Assembly: GCF_040115645.1 (NCBI RefSeq)
Contig: NW_027096016.1
Location: forward strand, 930,001 to 994,000
Direction of reading: 5' to 3'
Origin: Euwallacea fornicatus
Lineage: Eukaryota > Arthropoda > Insecta > Coleoptera > Curculionidae
DNA: 64,000 nucleotides
Each line of letters starts with the position of its first letter. The first letter of the stretch is position 1. Shown here one piece after another: positions 1-11,500 of the stretch. The translations under genes and the position numbers were made by a program. Below the pieces are notes generated by a model, which worked only from the letters and a program-made list of their open reading frames with translations, made no database searches and was not told where the DNA came from.

Positions 1-176
1 CTTCGGCATATGTGGACCAAATTTCTTAAACAAAGTGTCAAAGTAATCACCTCAACGAGATTTTGAAGATGTCACAACACATCATGATTACATCTTGTTG
101 AACTTCCAAGAAAAATAGTACTTTATGTGCTCAAACACATAACTTTTGTGACTTTTCAAACTTTGAAGCTCGATAG
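1..176 (+). repeat. Representative monomer, class B (catatgtgg type)
   Basis: This is the first complete monomer and serves as reference. It begins CTTCGGCATATGTGG, carries CTTAAACAAAG near position 24-34, GTAATCACCTCAACGAG near 42-58, ATTTTGAAGATGTC near 59-72, CATGATTAC near 83-91 and GAACTTCC near 100-107. The AC-rich segment near 133-141 and the T-tract segment at 142-168 follow. Class B monomers (starts caaatgtgg or catatgtgg) are preceded by GATAA rather than GATAG. Near-identical monomers recur at 3343 and 4399 as part of block duplications. Confidence 0.9.
142..168 (+). repeat. Internal 9 bp triple repeat with phased T-tracts
   Basis: Three consecutive 9-mers, ACTTTTGTG, ACTTTTCAA and ACTTTGAAG, lie at 142-150, 151-159 and 160-168, and the same segment is present in most monomers. 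T-tracts are thus spaced about 9 bp apart, close to one helical turn, which can favour DNA bending or a preferred nucleosome position. In some variants the third unit becomes ATTTTGAAG or ACTTAGAAG. Confidence 0.8.
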
Positions 177-180
177 CTTC
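165..180. other. Palindrome GAAGCT-CGAT-AGCTTC at class A monomer start
   Basis: A perfect 6 bp inverted repeat with a 4-base CGAT spacer spans the join into class A monomers. It recurs wherever GATAG precedes CTTCGG. Class B monomers have GATAACTTCGG, which leaves only GAAG/CTTC able to pair. Dyad symmetries able to form cruciforms are reported in many centromeric satellites; a role here is inference. Confidence 0.8.
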
Positions 181-352
181 GGCAAATGAAGACCAAATTT
201 GTTAAACAAAGTGTCAAATTAATCAGCTCGACGAGATCTTTAAAATGACACAACACATCATCATTACATCTTGTTGAACTTCCAAGAAAAATAGTACTTT
301 ATGTGCTCAAACACACATATTTTGTGACTTTTCAAACTTTGAAGCTCGATAA
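177..352 (+). repeat. Representative monomer, class A (caaatgaag type)
   Basis: Class A monomers begin CTTCGGCAAATGAAG and are almost always preceded by GATAG. They carry GTTAAACAAAG, AATTAATCAGCTCGACGAG and, in most copies, the substituted core GATCTTTAAAATGAC in place of GATTTTGAAGATGTC. This monomer differs from monomer 1 at about 16 sites, roughly 91% identity. Class A is among the commonest types in the window and often occurs in short runs, for example the starts at 44693, 44869, 45045, 45221 and 45397. A subset keeps the ATTTTGAAGATGTC core, which shows that the left and right halves of monomers recombine. Confidence 0.88.
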
Positions 353-528
353 CTTTGGCAAATGTGGACCAAATTTGTTAACCAAAGCGTCAAAGTAATC
401 ACCTCAACGAGATTTTGAAGATGTCACAACACATCATGATTACATCTTGTTGAACTTCCAAGAAAAATAGTACTTTATGTGCTCAAACACACAACTTTTG
501 TGACTTTTCAAACTTTGAAGCTCGATAA
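353..528 (+). repeat. Representative monomer, ctttgg/gttaacc class
   Basis: This class has CTTTGG instead of CTTCGG at its start, then CAAATGTGGACC and GTTAACCAAAG, which contains the GTTAAC palindrome. This copy has the private variant AAAGCGTCAAAG, also found at the matching position after 3725 and 4781. This supports those segments being block copies of this one. Other class members occur at 8975, 18827, 22873, 45925 and 47157, usually two monomers after a gggaattg-class monomer, as part of a conserved monomer order. Confidence 0.85.
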
Positions 529-1047
529 CTTCGGCATATGTGGACCAAATTTCTTAAACAAAGTGTCAAAGTAATCACCTCAACGAGATTTTGAAGATGT
601 CACAACACATCATGATTACATCTTGTTGAACTTCCAAGAAAAATAGTACTTTATGTGCTCAAACACACATATTTTGTGACTTTTCAAATTTTGAAGCTCG
701 ATAACTTCGGCAAATGTGGACCAAATTTCTTAAACAAAGTGTCAAAGTAATCACCTCAACGAGATTTTGAAGATGTCACAACACATCATGATTACATCTT
801 GTTGAACTTCCAGGAAAAATAGTACTTTATGTGCTCAAACACACAACTTTTGTGACTTTTCAAACTTTGAAGCTCGATAGCTTCGGCAAATGAAGACCAA
901 ATTTGTTAAACAAAGTGTCAAATTAATCAGCTCGACGAGATCTTTAAAATGACACAACACACCATGATTACATCTTGTTGAACTTCCAAGAAAAATAGTA
1001 CTTTATGTGCTCAAACACACAACTTTTGTGACTTTTCAAACTTTGAA

Positions 1048-1064
1048 GCTCGATAACTTCGGGA
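1048..1064 (+). other. Weak CENP-B-box-like match in gggaattg monomers
   Basis: GCTCGATAACTTCGGGA aligned to the core pattern NTTCGNNNNANNCGGGN matches 7 of 9 fixed positions, failing at the first T and at the central A. The CGGG part exists only in the 19 gggaattg monomers, while other classes have CGGC. CENP-B binding is established in mammals, and a plant equivalent is not, so this may be chance. Confidence 0.2.
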
Positions 1065-1232
1065 ATTGTGAACCACATTTCCTAAACAAAGTGTCAAATT
1101 AATCAGCTCCACGAAATTTTGAAGATGTCACAACACATCATGATTGCATCTTGTTGAATTTCCAAGAAAAATAGTACTTTATGTGCTCAAACACACATAT
1201 TTTGTGACTTTTCAAATTTTGAAGCTCGATAA
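1057..1232 (+). repeat. Divergent marker monomer, gggaattg class (19 copies in window)
   Basis: This class starts CTTCGGGAATTGTGAACC and carries ACATTTCCTAAAC (or CTTAAAC in later copies) and AGCTCCACGAAATTTTG. I find 19 copies, starting at 1057, 5455, 8623, 10911, 12670, 14958, 18475, 22521, 29737, 33431, 35895, 38535, 41879, 45573, 46805, 55429, 57717, 58773 and 60885. Distances between them are whole multiples of 176 minus the few known 1-2 bp deletions. It is a good landmark for reading block structure. Copies from 29737 to 41879 and from 55429 onwards have CTTAAAC, while the others have CCTAAAC. This separates two lineages. Confidence 0.92.
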
Positions 1233-1584
1233 CTTCGGCAAATGTGGACCAAATTTCTTAAACAAAGTGTCAAAGTAATCACCTCAACGAGATTTTGAAG
1301 ATGTCACAACACATCATGATTACATCTTGTTGAACTTCCAAGAAAAATAGTACTTTATGTGCTCAAACACACAACTTTTGTGACTTTTCAAACTTAGAAG
1401 CTCGATAGCTTCGGCAAATGAAGACCAAATTTGTTAAACAAAGTGTCAAATTAATCACCTCAACGAGATTTTGAAGATGTCACAACACATCATGATTGCA
1501 TCTTGTTGAATTTCCAAGAAAAATAGTACTTTATGTGCTGAAACACACAACTTTTGTGACTTTTCAAATTTTGAAGCTCGATAA

Positions 1585-1758
1585 CTTCGGCAAATGTGGA
1601 CCAAATTTCTTAAACAAAGTGTCAAATTAATCAGCTCGACGAGATTTTGAAGATGTCACAACACATCATGATTGCATCTTGTTGAACTTCCAAGAAAAAT
1701 AGTACTTTATGTGCTCAAACATAACTTTTGTGACTTTTCAAAGTTTGAAGCTCGGTAG
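1585..1758 (+). repeat. Short monomer, 174 bp
   Basis: This monomer has GCTCAAACATAAC where neighbours have GCTCAAACACATAAC, a loss of one AC unit. The next monomer starts at 1759 with GGTAGTTTCGG, a variant of GATAGCTTCGG. It is the only short monomer in the first 11 kb and appears to be an independent event, because the copy lineage at 17245 has a different context. Confidence 0.9.
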
Positions 1759-2904
1759 TTTCGGCAAATGAAGACCAAATTTGTTAAACAAAGTGTCAAA
1801 TTAATCAGCTCGACGAGATTTTGAATATGTCACAACACATCATGATTGCATCTTGTTGAATTTCCAAGAAAAATAGTACTTTATGTGCTCAAACACACAT
1901 ATTTTTTGACTTTTCAAACTTTGAAGCTCGATAACTTCGGCAAATGTGGACCAAATTTCTTAAACATAGTGTCAAAGTAATCACCCAAACGAGATTTTGA
2001 AGATGTCACAACACATCATGATTACATCTTGTTGAACTTCCAAGAAAAATAGTACTTTATGTGCTCAAACACACAACTTTTGTGACTTTTCAAACTTTGA
2101 AGCTCGATAACTTTGGAAAATGTGGACCAAATTTGTTAATCAAAGTGTCAAATTAATCACCTCAACGAGATTTTGAAGATGTCACAACACATCATGATTG
2201 CATCTTGTTGAATTTCCAAGAAAAATAGTACTTTATGTGCTGAAACACACAACTTTTGTGACTTTTCAAACTTTGAAGCTCGATAGCTTCGGCAAATGAA
2301 GACCAAATTTGTTAAACAAAGTGTCAAATTAATCAGCTCGACGAGATCTTTAAAATGACACAACACACTATGATTACATCTTGTTGAACTTCCAAGAAAA
2401 ATAGTACTTTATGTGCTCAAACACACAACTTTTGTGACTTTTCAAATTTTGAAGCTCGATAAATTCGGCAAATGTGGACCAAATTTCTTAAACAAAGTGT
2501 CAAAGTAATCACCTCAACGAGATTTTGAAGATGTCACAACACATCATGATTACATCTTGTTGAACTTCCAAGAAAAATAGTACTTTATGTGCTGAAACAC
2601 ACAACTTTTGTGACTTTTCAAACTTTGAAGCTCGATAGCTTCGGCAAATGAAGACCAAATTTGTTAACCAATGTGTCAAATTAATCAGCTCGACGAGATT
2701 TTGAAGATGTCACAACACATCATGATTGCATCTTGTTGAACTTCCAAGAAAAATAGTACTTTATGTGCTCAAACACATAACTTTTGTGACTTTTCAAAGT
2801 TTGAAGCTCGGTAGTTTCGGCAAATGAAGACCAAATTTGTTAACCAATGTGTCAAATTAATCAGCTCGACGAGATTTTGAATATGTCACAACACATCATG
2901 ATTG

Positions 2905-5016
2905 CATCTTGTTGAATTTCCAAGAAAAATAGTACTTTATGTGCTCAAACACACATATTTTTTGACTTTTCAAACTTTGAAGCTCGATAACTTCGGCAAA
3001 TGTGGACCAAATTTCTTAAACATAGTGTCAAAGTAATCACCTAAACGAGATTTTGAAGATGTCACAACACATCATGATTACATCTTGTTGAACTTCCACG
3101 AAAAATAGTACTTTATGTGCTCAAACACACATATTTTGTGACTTTTCAAACTTTGAAGCTCGATAACTTTGGCAAATGTGGACCAAATTTGTTAACCAAA
3201 GTGTCAAAGTAATCACCTCAACGAGATTTTGAAGATGTCACAACACATCATGATTACATCTTGTTGAACTTCCAAGAAAAATAGTACTTTATGTGCTCAA
3301 ACACACAACTTTTGTGACTTTTCAAACTTTGAAGCTCGATAACTTCGGCATATGTGGACCAAATTTCTTAAACAAAGTGTCAAAGTAATCACCTCAACGA
3401 GATTTTGAAGATGTCACAACACATCATGATTACATCTTGTTGAACTTCCAAGAAAAATAGTACTTTATGTGCTCAAACACATAACTTTTGTGACTTTTCA
3501 AACTTTGAAGCTCGATAGCTTCGGCAAATGAAGACCAAATTTGTTAAACAAAGTGTCAAATTAATCAGCTCGACGAGATCTTTAAAATGACACAACACAT
3601 CATCATTACATCTTGTTGAACTTCCAAGAAAAATAGTACTTTATGTGCTCAAACACACATATTTTGTGACTTTTCAAACTTTGAAGCTCGATAACTTTGG
3701 CAAATGTGGACCAAATTTGTTAACCAAAGCGTCAAAGTAATCACCTCAACGAGATTTTGAAGATGTCACAACACATCATGATTACATCTTGTTGAACTTC
3801 CAAGAAAAATAGTACTTTATGTGCTCAAACACACAACTTTTGTGACTTTTCAAACTTTGAAGCTCGATAACTTCGGCATATGTGGACCAAATTTCTTAAA
3901 CAAAGTGTCAAAGTAATCACCTCAACGAGATTTTGAAGATGTCACAACACATCATGATTACATCTTGTTGAATTTCCAAGAAAAATAGTACTTTATGTGC
4001 TCAAACACACATATTTTTTGACTTTTCAAACTTTGAAGCTCGATAACTTCGGCAAATGTGGACCAAATTTCTTAAACATAGTGTCAAAGTAATCACCTAA
4101 ACGAGATTTTGAAGATGTCACAACACATCATGATTACATCTTGTTGAACTTCCACGAAAAATAGTACTTTATGTGCTCAAACACACATATTTTGTGACTT
4201 TTCAAACTTTGAAGCTCGATAACTTTGGCAAATGTGGACCAAATTTGTTAACCAAAGTGTCAAAGTAATCACCTCAACGAGATTTTGAAGATGTCACAAC
4301 ACATCATGATTACATCTTGTTGAACTTCCAAGAAAAATAGTACTTTATGTGCTCAAACACACAACTTTTGTGACTTTTCAAACTTTGAAGCTCGATAACT
4401 TCGGCATATGTGGACCAAATTTCTTAAACAAAGTGTCAAAGTAATCACCTCAACGAGATTTTGAAGATGTCACAACACATCATGATTACATCTTGTTGAA
4501 CTTCCAAGAAAAATAGTACTTTATGTGCTCAAACACATAACTTTTGTGACTTTTCAAACTTTGAAGCTCGATAGCTTCGGCAAATGAAGACCAAATTTGT
4601 TAAACAAAGTGTCAAATTAATCAGCTCGACGAGATCTTTAAAATGACACAACACATCATCATTACATCTTGTTGAACTTCCAAGAAAAATAGTACTTTAT
4701 GTGCTCAAACACACATATTTTGTGACTTTTCAAACTTTGAAGCTCGATAACTTTGGCAAATGTGGACCAAATTTGTTAACCAAAGCGTCAAAGTAATCAC
4801 CTCAACGAGATTTTGAAGATGTCACAACACATCATGATTACATCTTGTTGAACTTCCAAGAAAAATAGTACTTTATGTGCTCAAACACACAACTTTTGTG
4901 ACTTTTCAAACTTTGAAGCTCGATAACTTCGGCATATGTGGACCAAATTTCTTAAACAAAGTGTCAAAGTAATCACCTCAACGAGATTTTGAAGATGTCA
5001 CAACACATCATGATTA
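2905..5016 (+). repeat. 1056 bp (6-mer) tandem duplication
   Basis: Copy one is 2905-3960 and copy two 3961-5016. The match at offset 1056 begins after the base difference at 2904/3960 (g/a) and ends at 3973/5029, where GAATTT meets GAACTT. Private variants TTCCACGAAAA, AAAGCGTC and CATCATTAC recur at the exact offset. This is a clean tandem duplication nested inside the 19-mer-scale repeat that begins the window. Confidence 0.88.
2991..3166 (+). repeat. Representative monomer, catagtg/cctaaacg class
   Basis: This class B variant has CTTAAACATAGTGTC and GTAATCACCTAAACGAG. This copy also has the private variant TTCCACGAAAA near 3095-3100, repeated at 4151, exactly 1056 bp away. Two nearly identical members lie side by side at 7039 and 7215, a single-monomer tandem duplication. 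The class usually follows a monomer ending in the ACACATATTTT variant. Confidence 0.85.
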
Positions 5017-6024
5017 CATCTTGTTGAACTTCCAAGAAAAATAGTACTTTATGTGCTCAAACACACATATTTTGTGACTTTTCAAATTTTGAAGCTCGAT
5101 AACTTCGGCAAATGTGGACCAAATTTCTTAAACAAAGTGTCAAAGTAATCACCTCAACGAGATTTTGAAGATGTCACAACACATCATGATTACATCTTGT
5201 TGAACTTCCAGGAAAAATAGTACTTTATGTGCTCAAACACACAACTTTTGTGACTTTTCAAACTTTGAAGCTCGATAGCTTCGGCAAATGAAGACCAAAT
5301 TTGTTAAACAAAGTGTCAAATTAATCAGCTCGACGAGATCTTTAAAATGACACAACACACCATGATTACATCTTGTTGAACTTCCAAGAAAAATAGTACT
5401 TTATGTGCTCAAACACACAACTTTTGTGACTTTTCAAACTTTGAAGCTCGATAACTTCGGGAATTGTGAACCACATTTCCTAAACAAAGTGTCAAATTAA
5501 TCAGCTCCACGAAATTTTGAAGATGTCACAACACATCATGATTGCATCTTGTTGAATTTCCAAGAAAAATAGTACTTTATGTGCTCAAACACACATATTT
5601 TGTGACTTTTCAAATTTTGAAGCTCGATAACTTCGGCAAATGTGGACCAAATTTCTTAAACAAAGTGTCAAAGTAATCACCTCAACGAGATTTTGAAGAT
5701 GTCACAACACATCATGATTACATCTTGTTGAACTTCCAAGAAAAATAGTACTTTATGTGCTCAAACACACAACTTTTGTGACTTTTCAAACTTAGAAGCT
5801 CGATAGCTTCGGCAAATGAAGACCAAATTTGTTAAACAAAGTGTCAAATTAATCACCTCAACGAGATTTTGAAGATGTCACAACACATCATGATTGCATC
5901 TTGTTGAATTTCCAAGAAAAATAGTACTTTATGTGCTGAAACACACAACTTTTGTGACTTTTCAAATTTTGAAGCTCGATAACTTCGGCAAATGTGGACC
6001 AAATTTCTTAAACAAAGTGTCAAA

Positions 6025-8568
6025 GTAATCACCTCAACGAGATTTTGAAGATGTCACAACACATCATGATTACATCTTGTTGAACTTCCAAGAAAAATAG
6101 TACTTTATGTGCTCAAACACACAACTTTTGTGACTTTTCAAACTTTGAAGCTCGATAGCTTCGGCAAATGAAGACCAAATTTGTTAAACAAAGTGTCAAA
6201 TTAATCAGCTCGACGAGATTTTGAAGATGTCACAACACATCATGATTGCATCTTGTTGAATTTCCAAGAAAAATAGTACTTTATGTGCTCAAACACACAA
6301 CTTTTGTGACTTTTCCACTTTTGAAGCTCGATAACTTTGGCAAATGTGGACGAAATTTGTTAACCAAAGTGTCAAATTAATCAGCTCGACGAGATCTTTA
6401 AAATGACACACCAATTCATGATTGCATCTTGTTGAATTTCCAAGAAAAATAGTACTTTATGTGCTCAAACACACAACTTTTGTGACTTTTCAAACTTTGA
6501 AGCTCGATAGCTTCGGCAAATGAAGACCAAATTTGTTAAACAAAGTGTCAAATTAATCAGCTCGACGAGATTTTGAAGATGTCACAACATATCATGATTG
6601 CATCTTGTTGAACTTCCAAGAAAAATAGTTCTTTATGTGCTCAAACACACAACTTTTGTGACTTTTCAAACTTAGAAGCTCGATAGCTTCGGCAAATGAA
6701 GACCAAATTTGTTAAACAAAGTGTCAAATTAATCAGCTCGACGAGATTTTGAAGATGTCACAACACATCATGATTACATCTTGTTGAATTTCCAAGAAAA
6801 ATAGTACTTTATGTGCTCAAACACACAACTTTTGTGACTTTTCCACTTTTGAAGCTCGATAACTTTGGCAAATGTGGACGAAATTTGTTAACCAAAGTGT
6901 CAAATTAATCAGCTCGACGAGATCTTTAAAATGACACACCAATTCATGATTGCATCTTGTTGAATTTCCAAGAAAAATAGTACTTTATGTGCTCAAACAC
7001 ACAACTTTTGTGACTTTTCAAACTTTGAAGCTCGATAACTTCGGCAAATGTGGACCAAATTTCTTAAACATAGTGTCAAAGTAATCACCTAAACGAGATT
7101 TTGAAGATGTCACAACACATCATGATTACATCTTGTTGAACTTCCAAGAAAAATAGTACTTTATGTGCTCAAACACACAACTTTTGTGACTTTTCAAACT
7201 TTGAAGCTCGATAACTTCGGCAAATGTGGACCAAATTTCTTAAACATAGTGTCAAAGTAATCACCTAAACGAGATTTTGAAGATGTCACAACACATCATG
7301 ATTACATCTTGTTGAACTTCCAGGAAAAATAGTACTTTATGTGCTCAAACACACAACTTTTTTGACTTTTCAAACTTTGAAGCTCGATAGCTTCGGCAAA
7401 TGAAGACCAAATTTGTTAAACAAAGTGTCAAATTAATCAGCTCGACGAGATCTTTAAAATGACACAACACACCATGATTACATCTTGTTGAACTTCCAAG
7501 AAAAATAGTACTTTATGTGCTCAAACACACAACTTTTGTGACTTTTCAAACTTTGAAGCTCGATAACTTCGGCATATGTGGACCAAATTTCTTAAAACAA
7601 GTGTCAAAGTAATCACCTCAACGAGATTTTGAAGATGTCACAACACATCATGATTACATCTTGTTGAACTTCCAAGAAAAATAGTACTTTATGTGCTCAA
7701 ACACACAACTTTTGTGACTTTTCAAACTTTGAAGCTCGATAACTTTGGAAAATGTGGACCAAATTTATTAACCAAAGTGTCAAATTAATCACCTCAACGA
7801 GATTTTGAAGATGTCACAACACATCATGATTGCATCTTGTTGAATTTCCAAGAAAAATAGTACTTTATGTGCTGAAACACACAACTTTTGTGACTTTTCA
7901 AACTTTGAAGCTCGATAGCTTCGGCAAATGAAGACCAAATTTGTTAAACAAAGTGTCAAATTAATCAGCTCGACGAGATTTTGAAGATGTCACAACACAT
8001 CATGATTGCATCTTGTTGAACTTCCAAGAAAAATAGTTCTTTATGTGCTCAAACAAACAACTTTTGTGACTTTTCAAACTTAGAAGCTCGATAGCTTCGG
8101 CAAATGAAGACCAAATTTGTTAAACAAAGTGTCAAATTAATCAGCTCGACGAGATCTTTAAAATGACACAACACACCATGATTACATCTTGTTGAACTTC
8201 CAAGAAAAATAGTACTTTATGTGCTCAAACACACAAATTTTGTGACTTTTCAAACATTGAAGCTCGATAGCTTCGGCAAATGAAGACCAAATTTGTTAAA
8301 CAAAGTGTCAAATTAATCAGCTCGACGAGATCTTTAAAATGACACAACACACCATGATTACATCTTGTTGAACTTCCAAGAAAAATAGTACTTTATGTGC
8401 TCAAACACACAACTTTTGTGACTTTTCAAACATTGAAGCTCGATAGCTTCGGCAAATGAAGACCAAATTTGTTAAACAAAGTGTCAAATTAATCAGCTCG
8501 ACGAGATCTTTAAAATGACACAACACATCATCATTGCACCTTGTTGAACTTCCAAGAAAAATAGTACA
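6025..8568 (+). repeat. Mosaic segment with 3-mer and 1-mer duplications
   Basis: There is no large tandem unit here. A three-monomer (528 bp) duplication joins about 6200-6510 with about 6730-7035, marked by the acaccaattc monomers at 6335 and 6863. Monomers at 7039 and 7215 are almost identical neighbours. The part from about 7560 (CTTAAAACAAG, then CTTTGGAAAATG, then ACAAATTTTG with AAACATTG) follows the same order as 44170-45240, so this stretch has a distant copy about 36.6 kb away. Confidence 0.75.
6335..6510 (+). repeat. Representative monomer, gtggacg/acaccaattc class (17 copies)
   Basis: This class starts CTTTGGCAAATGTGGACG, has GTTAACCAAAG and ends its core with GACACACCAATTCATG. 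It is preceded by the junction TTTTCCACTTTTGAAG. Copies start at 6335, 6863, 12318, 16365, 19883, 20411, 23929, 24457, 25689, 26041, 26217, 26745, 27977, 32023, 48213, 49973 and 62469. Several pairs are 528 bp apart (three monomers). The copies at 12318 and 16365 share AAAATAACACACC where the others that I compared have AAAATGACACACC. Confidence 0.88.
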
Positions 8569-11500
8569 TTATGTGCTCAAACACACAACTTTTGTGACTT
8601 TTCAAACTTTGAAGCTCGATAACTTCGGGAATTGTGAACCACATTTCCTAAACAAAGTGTCAAATTAATCAGCTCCACGAAATTTTGAAGATGTCACAAC
8701 ACATCATGATTGCATCTTGTTGAATTTCCAAGAAAAATAGTACTTTATGTGCTCAAACACACATATTTTGTGACTTTTCAAATTTTGAAGCTCGATAACT
8801 TCGGCAAATGTGGACCAAATTTCTTAAACAAAGTGTCAAAGTAATCACCTCCACGAGATTTTGAAGATGTCACAACACATCATGATTACATCTTGTTGAA
8901 CTTCCAAGAAAAATAGTACTTTATGTGCTCAAACACACAACTTTTGTGACTTTTCAAACTTTGAAGCTCGATAACTTTGGCAAATGTGGACCAAATTTGT
9001 TAACCAAAGTGTCAAATTAATCACCTCAACGAGATTTTGAAGATGTCACAACACATCATGATTGCATCTTGTTGAATTTCCAAGAAAAATAGTACTTTAT
9101 GTGCTGAAACACACAACTTTTGTGACTTTTCAAACTTTGAAGCTCGATAACTTCGGCATATGAAGACCAAATTTGTTAAACAAAGTGTCAAATTAATCAG
9201 CTCGACGAGATCTTTAAAATGACACAACACACCATGATTACATCTTGTTGAACTTCCAAGAAAAATAGTTCTTTATGTGCTCAAACACACAACTTTTGTG
9301 ACTTTTCAAACTTAGAAGCTCGATAGCTTCGGCAAATGAAGACCAAATTTGTTAAACAAAGTGTCAAATTAATCACCTCAACGAGATTTTGAAGATGTCA
9401 CAACACATCATGATTGCATCTTGTTGAATTTCCAAGAAAAATAGTACTTTATGTGCTGAAACACACAACTTTTGTGACTTTTCAAATTTTGAAGCTCGAT
9501 AACTTCGGCAAATGTGGACCAAATTTCTTAAACAAAGTGTCAAAGTAATCACCTCAACGAGATTTTGAAGATGTCACAACACATCATGATTACATCTTGT
9601 TGAACTTCCAAGAAAAATAGTACTTTATGTGCTCAAACATATAACTTTTGTGACTTTTCAAATTTTGAAGCTCGATAGCTTCGGCAAATGAAGACCAAAT
9701 TTGTTAAACAAAGTGTCAAATTAATCAGCTCGACGAGATTTTGAAGATGTCACAACACATCATGATTGCATCATGTTGAACTTCCAAGAAAAATAGTTCT
9801 TTATGTGCTCAAACACACAACTTTTGTGACTTTTCAAACTTAGAAGCTCGATAGCTTCGGCAAATGAAGACCAAATTTGTTAAACAAAGTGTCAAATTAA
9901 TCAGCTCGACGAGATTTTGAAGATGTCACAACACATCATGATTGCATCTTGTTGAACTTCCAAGAAAAATAGTTCTTTATGTGCTCAAACACACAACTTT
10001 TGTGACTTTTCAAACTTTGAAGCTCGATAGCTTCGGCAAATGAAGACCAAATTTGTTAAACAAAGTGTCAAATTAATCAGCTCGACGAGATCTTTAAAAT
10101 GACACAACACACCATGATTACATCTTGTTGCACTTCCAAGAAAAATAGTACTTTATGTGCTCAAACACACAACTTTTGTGACTTTTCAAACTTTGAAGCT
10201 CGATAACTTCGGCATATGTGGACCAAATTTCTTAAAACAAGTGTCAAAGTAATCACCTCAACGAGATTTTGAAGATGTCACAACACATCATGATTACATC
10301 TTGTTGAACTTCCAAGAAAAATAGTACTTTATGTGCTCAAACACACAACTTTTGTGACTTTTCAAACTTTGAAGCTCGATAACTTCGGCATATGAAGACC
10401 AAATTTGTTAAACAAAGTGTCAAAGTAATCACCTCAACGAGATTTTGAAGATGTCACAACATATCATGATTGCATCTTGTTGAATTTTCAAGAAAAATAG
10501 TACTTTATGTGCTCAAACACACAACTTTTGTGACTTTTCAAACTTTGAAGCTCGATAGCTTCGGCAAATGAAGACCAAATTTGTTAAACAAAGTGTCAAA
10601 TTAATCAGCTCGACGAGATTTTGAAGATGACACAAGACACCATTATTACATCTTGTTGAACTTCCAAGAAAAATAGTTCTTTATGTGCTCAAACACACAA
10701 CTTTTGTGACTTTTCAAACTTAGAAGCTCGATAACTTCGGCAAATGTGGACCAAATTTCTTAAACAAAGTGTCAAATTAATCAGCTCGACGAGATCTTTA
10801 AAATGACACAACACACCATGATTACATCTTGTTGAACTTCCAAGAAAAATAGTACATTATGTGCTCAAACACACAACTTTTGTGACTTTTCAAACTTTGA
10901 AGCTCGATAACTTCGGGAATTGTGAACCACATTTCCTAAACAAAGTGTCAAATTAATCAGCTCCACGAAATTTTGAAGATGTCACAACACATCATGATTG
11001 CATCTTGTTGAATTTCCAAGAAAAATAGTACTTTATGTGCTCAAACACACATATTTTGTGACTTTTCAAATTTTGAAGCTCGATAACTTCGGCAAATGTG
11101 GACCAAATTTCTTAAACAAAGTGTCAAAGTAATCACCTCAACGAGATTTTGAAGATGTCACAACACATCATGATTACATCTTGTTGAACTTCCAAGAAAA
11201 ATAGTACTTTATGTGCTCAAACACACAACTTTTGTGACTTTTCAAACTTTGAAGCTCGATAACTTTGGCAAATGTGGACGAAATTTGTTAACCAAAGTGT
11301 CAAATTAATCACCTCAACGAGATTTTGAAGATGTCACAACACATCATGATTGCATCTTGTTGAATTTCCAAGAAAAATAGTACTTTATGTGCTGAAACAC
11401 ACAACTTTTGTGACTTTTCAAACTTTGAAGCTCGATAACTTCGGCATATGAAGACCAAATTTGTTAAACAAAGTGTCAAATTAATCAGCTCGACGAGATC

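Larger units (their letters stand above)
1..1626 (+). repeat. Block duplicated at 4399-6024 (and in part at 3343)
   Basis: Bases 1-1626 match 4399-6024 at offset 4398 (25 monomers minus 2 bp). Shared landmarks are the CATCATTAC monomer, AAAGCGTC, CCAGGAAAA, the gggaattg monomer at 1057/5455 and CTTAGAAG at 1393/5791. The match stops at 1627, where AAATTAATC faces AAAGTAATC. The first few monomers also match from 3343 at offset 3342 (19 monomers minus 2 bp). The missing 2 bp is the 174 bp monomer at 1585. Confidence 0.85.

Noticed and set aside
60..110. Possible RNA polymerase III boxes or a tRNA-like fold within the monomer
   Set aside because: I could not find convincing A and B boxes or a cloverleaf, and the AT-rich core lacks the expected GGTTCGANNCC motif.
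2157..2366. Fifteen antisense open frames of 68-69 codons, for example at 2157-2366, 9021-9230, 34005-34214 and 59347-59556
   Set aside because: They span about 1.2 monomers, recur only where particular variant monomers happen to adjoin, end at fixed places in the repeat, and have no independent coding signal. They are by-products of the satellite sequence.
7591..7600. CTTAAAACAAG as a possible insertion
   Set aside because: Compared with CTTAAACAAAG the length is unchanged and the phase to the next monomer is exact, so it is a substitution pattern and not an indel.
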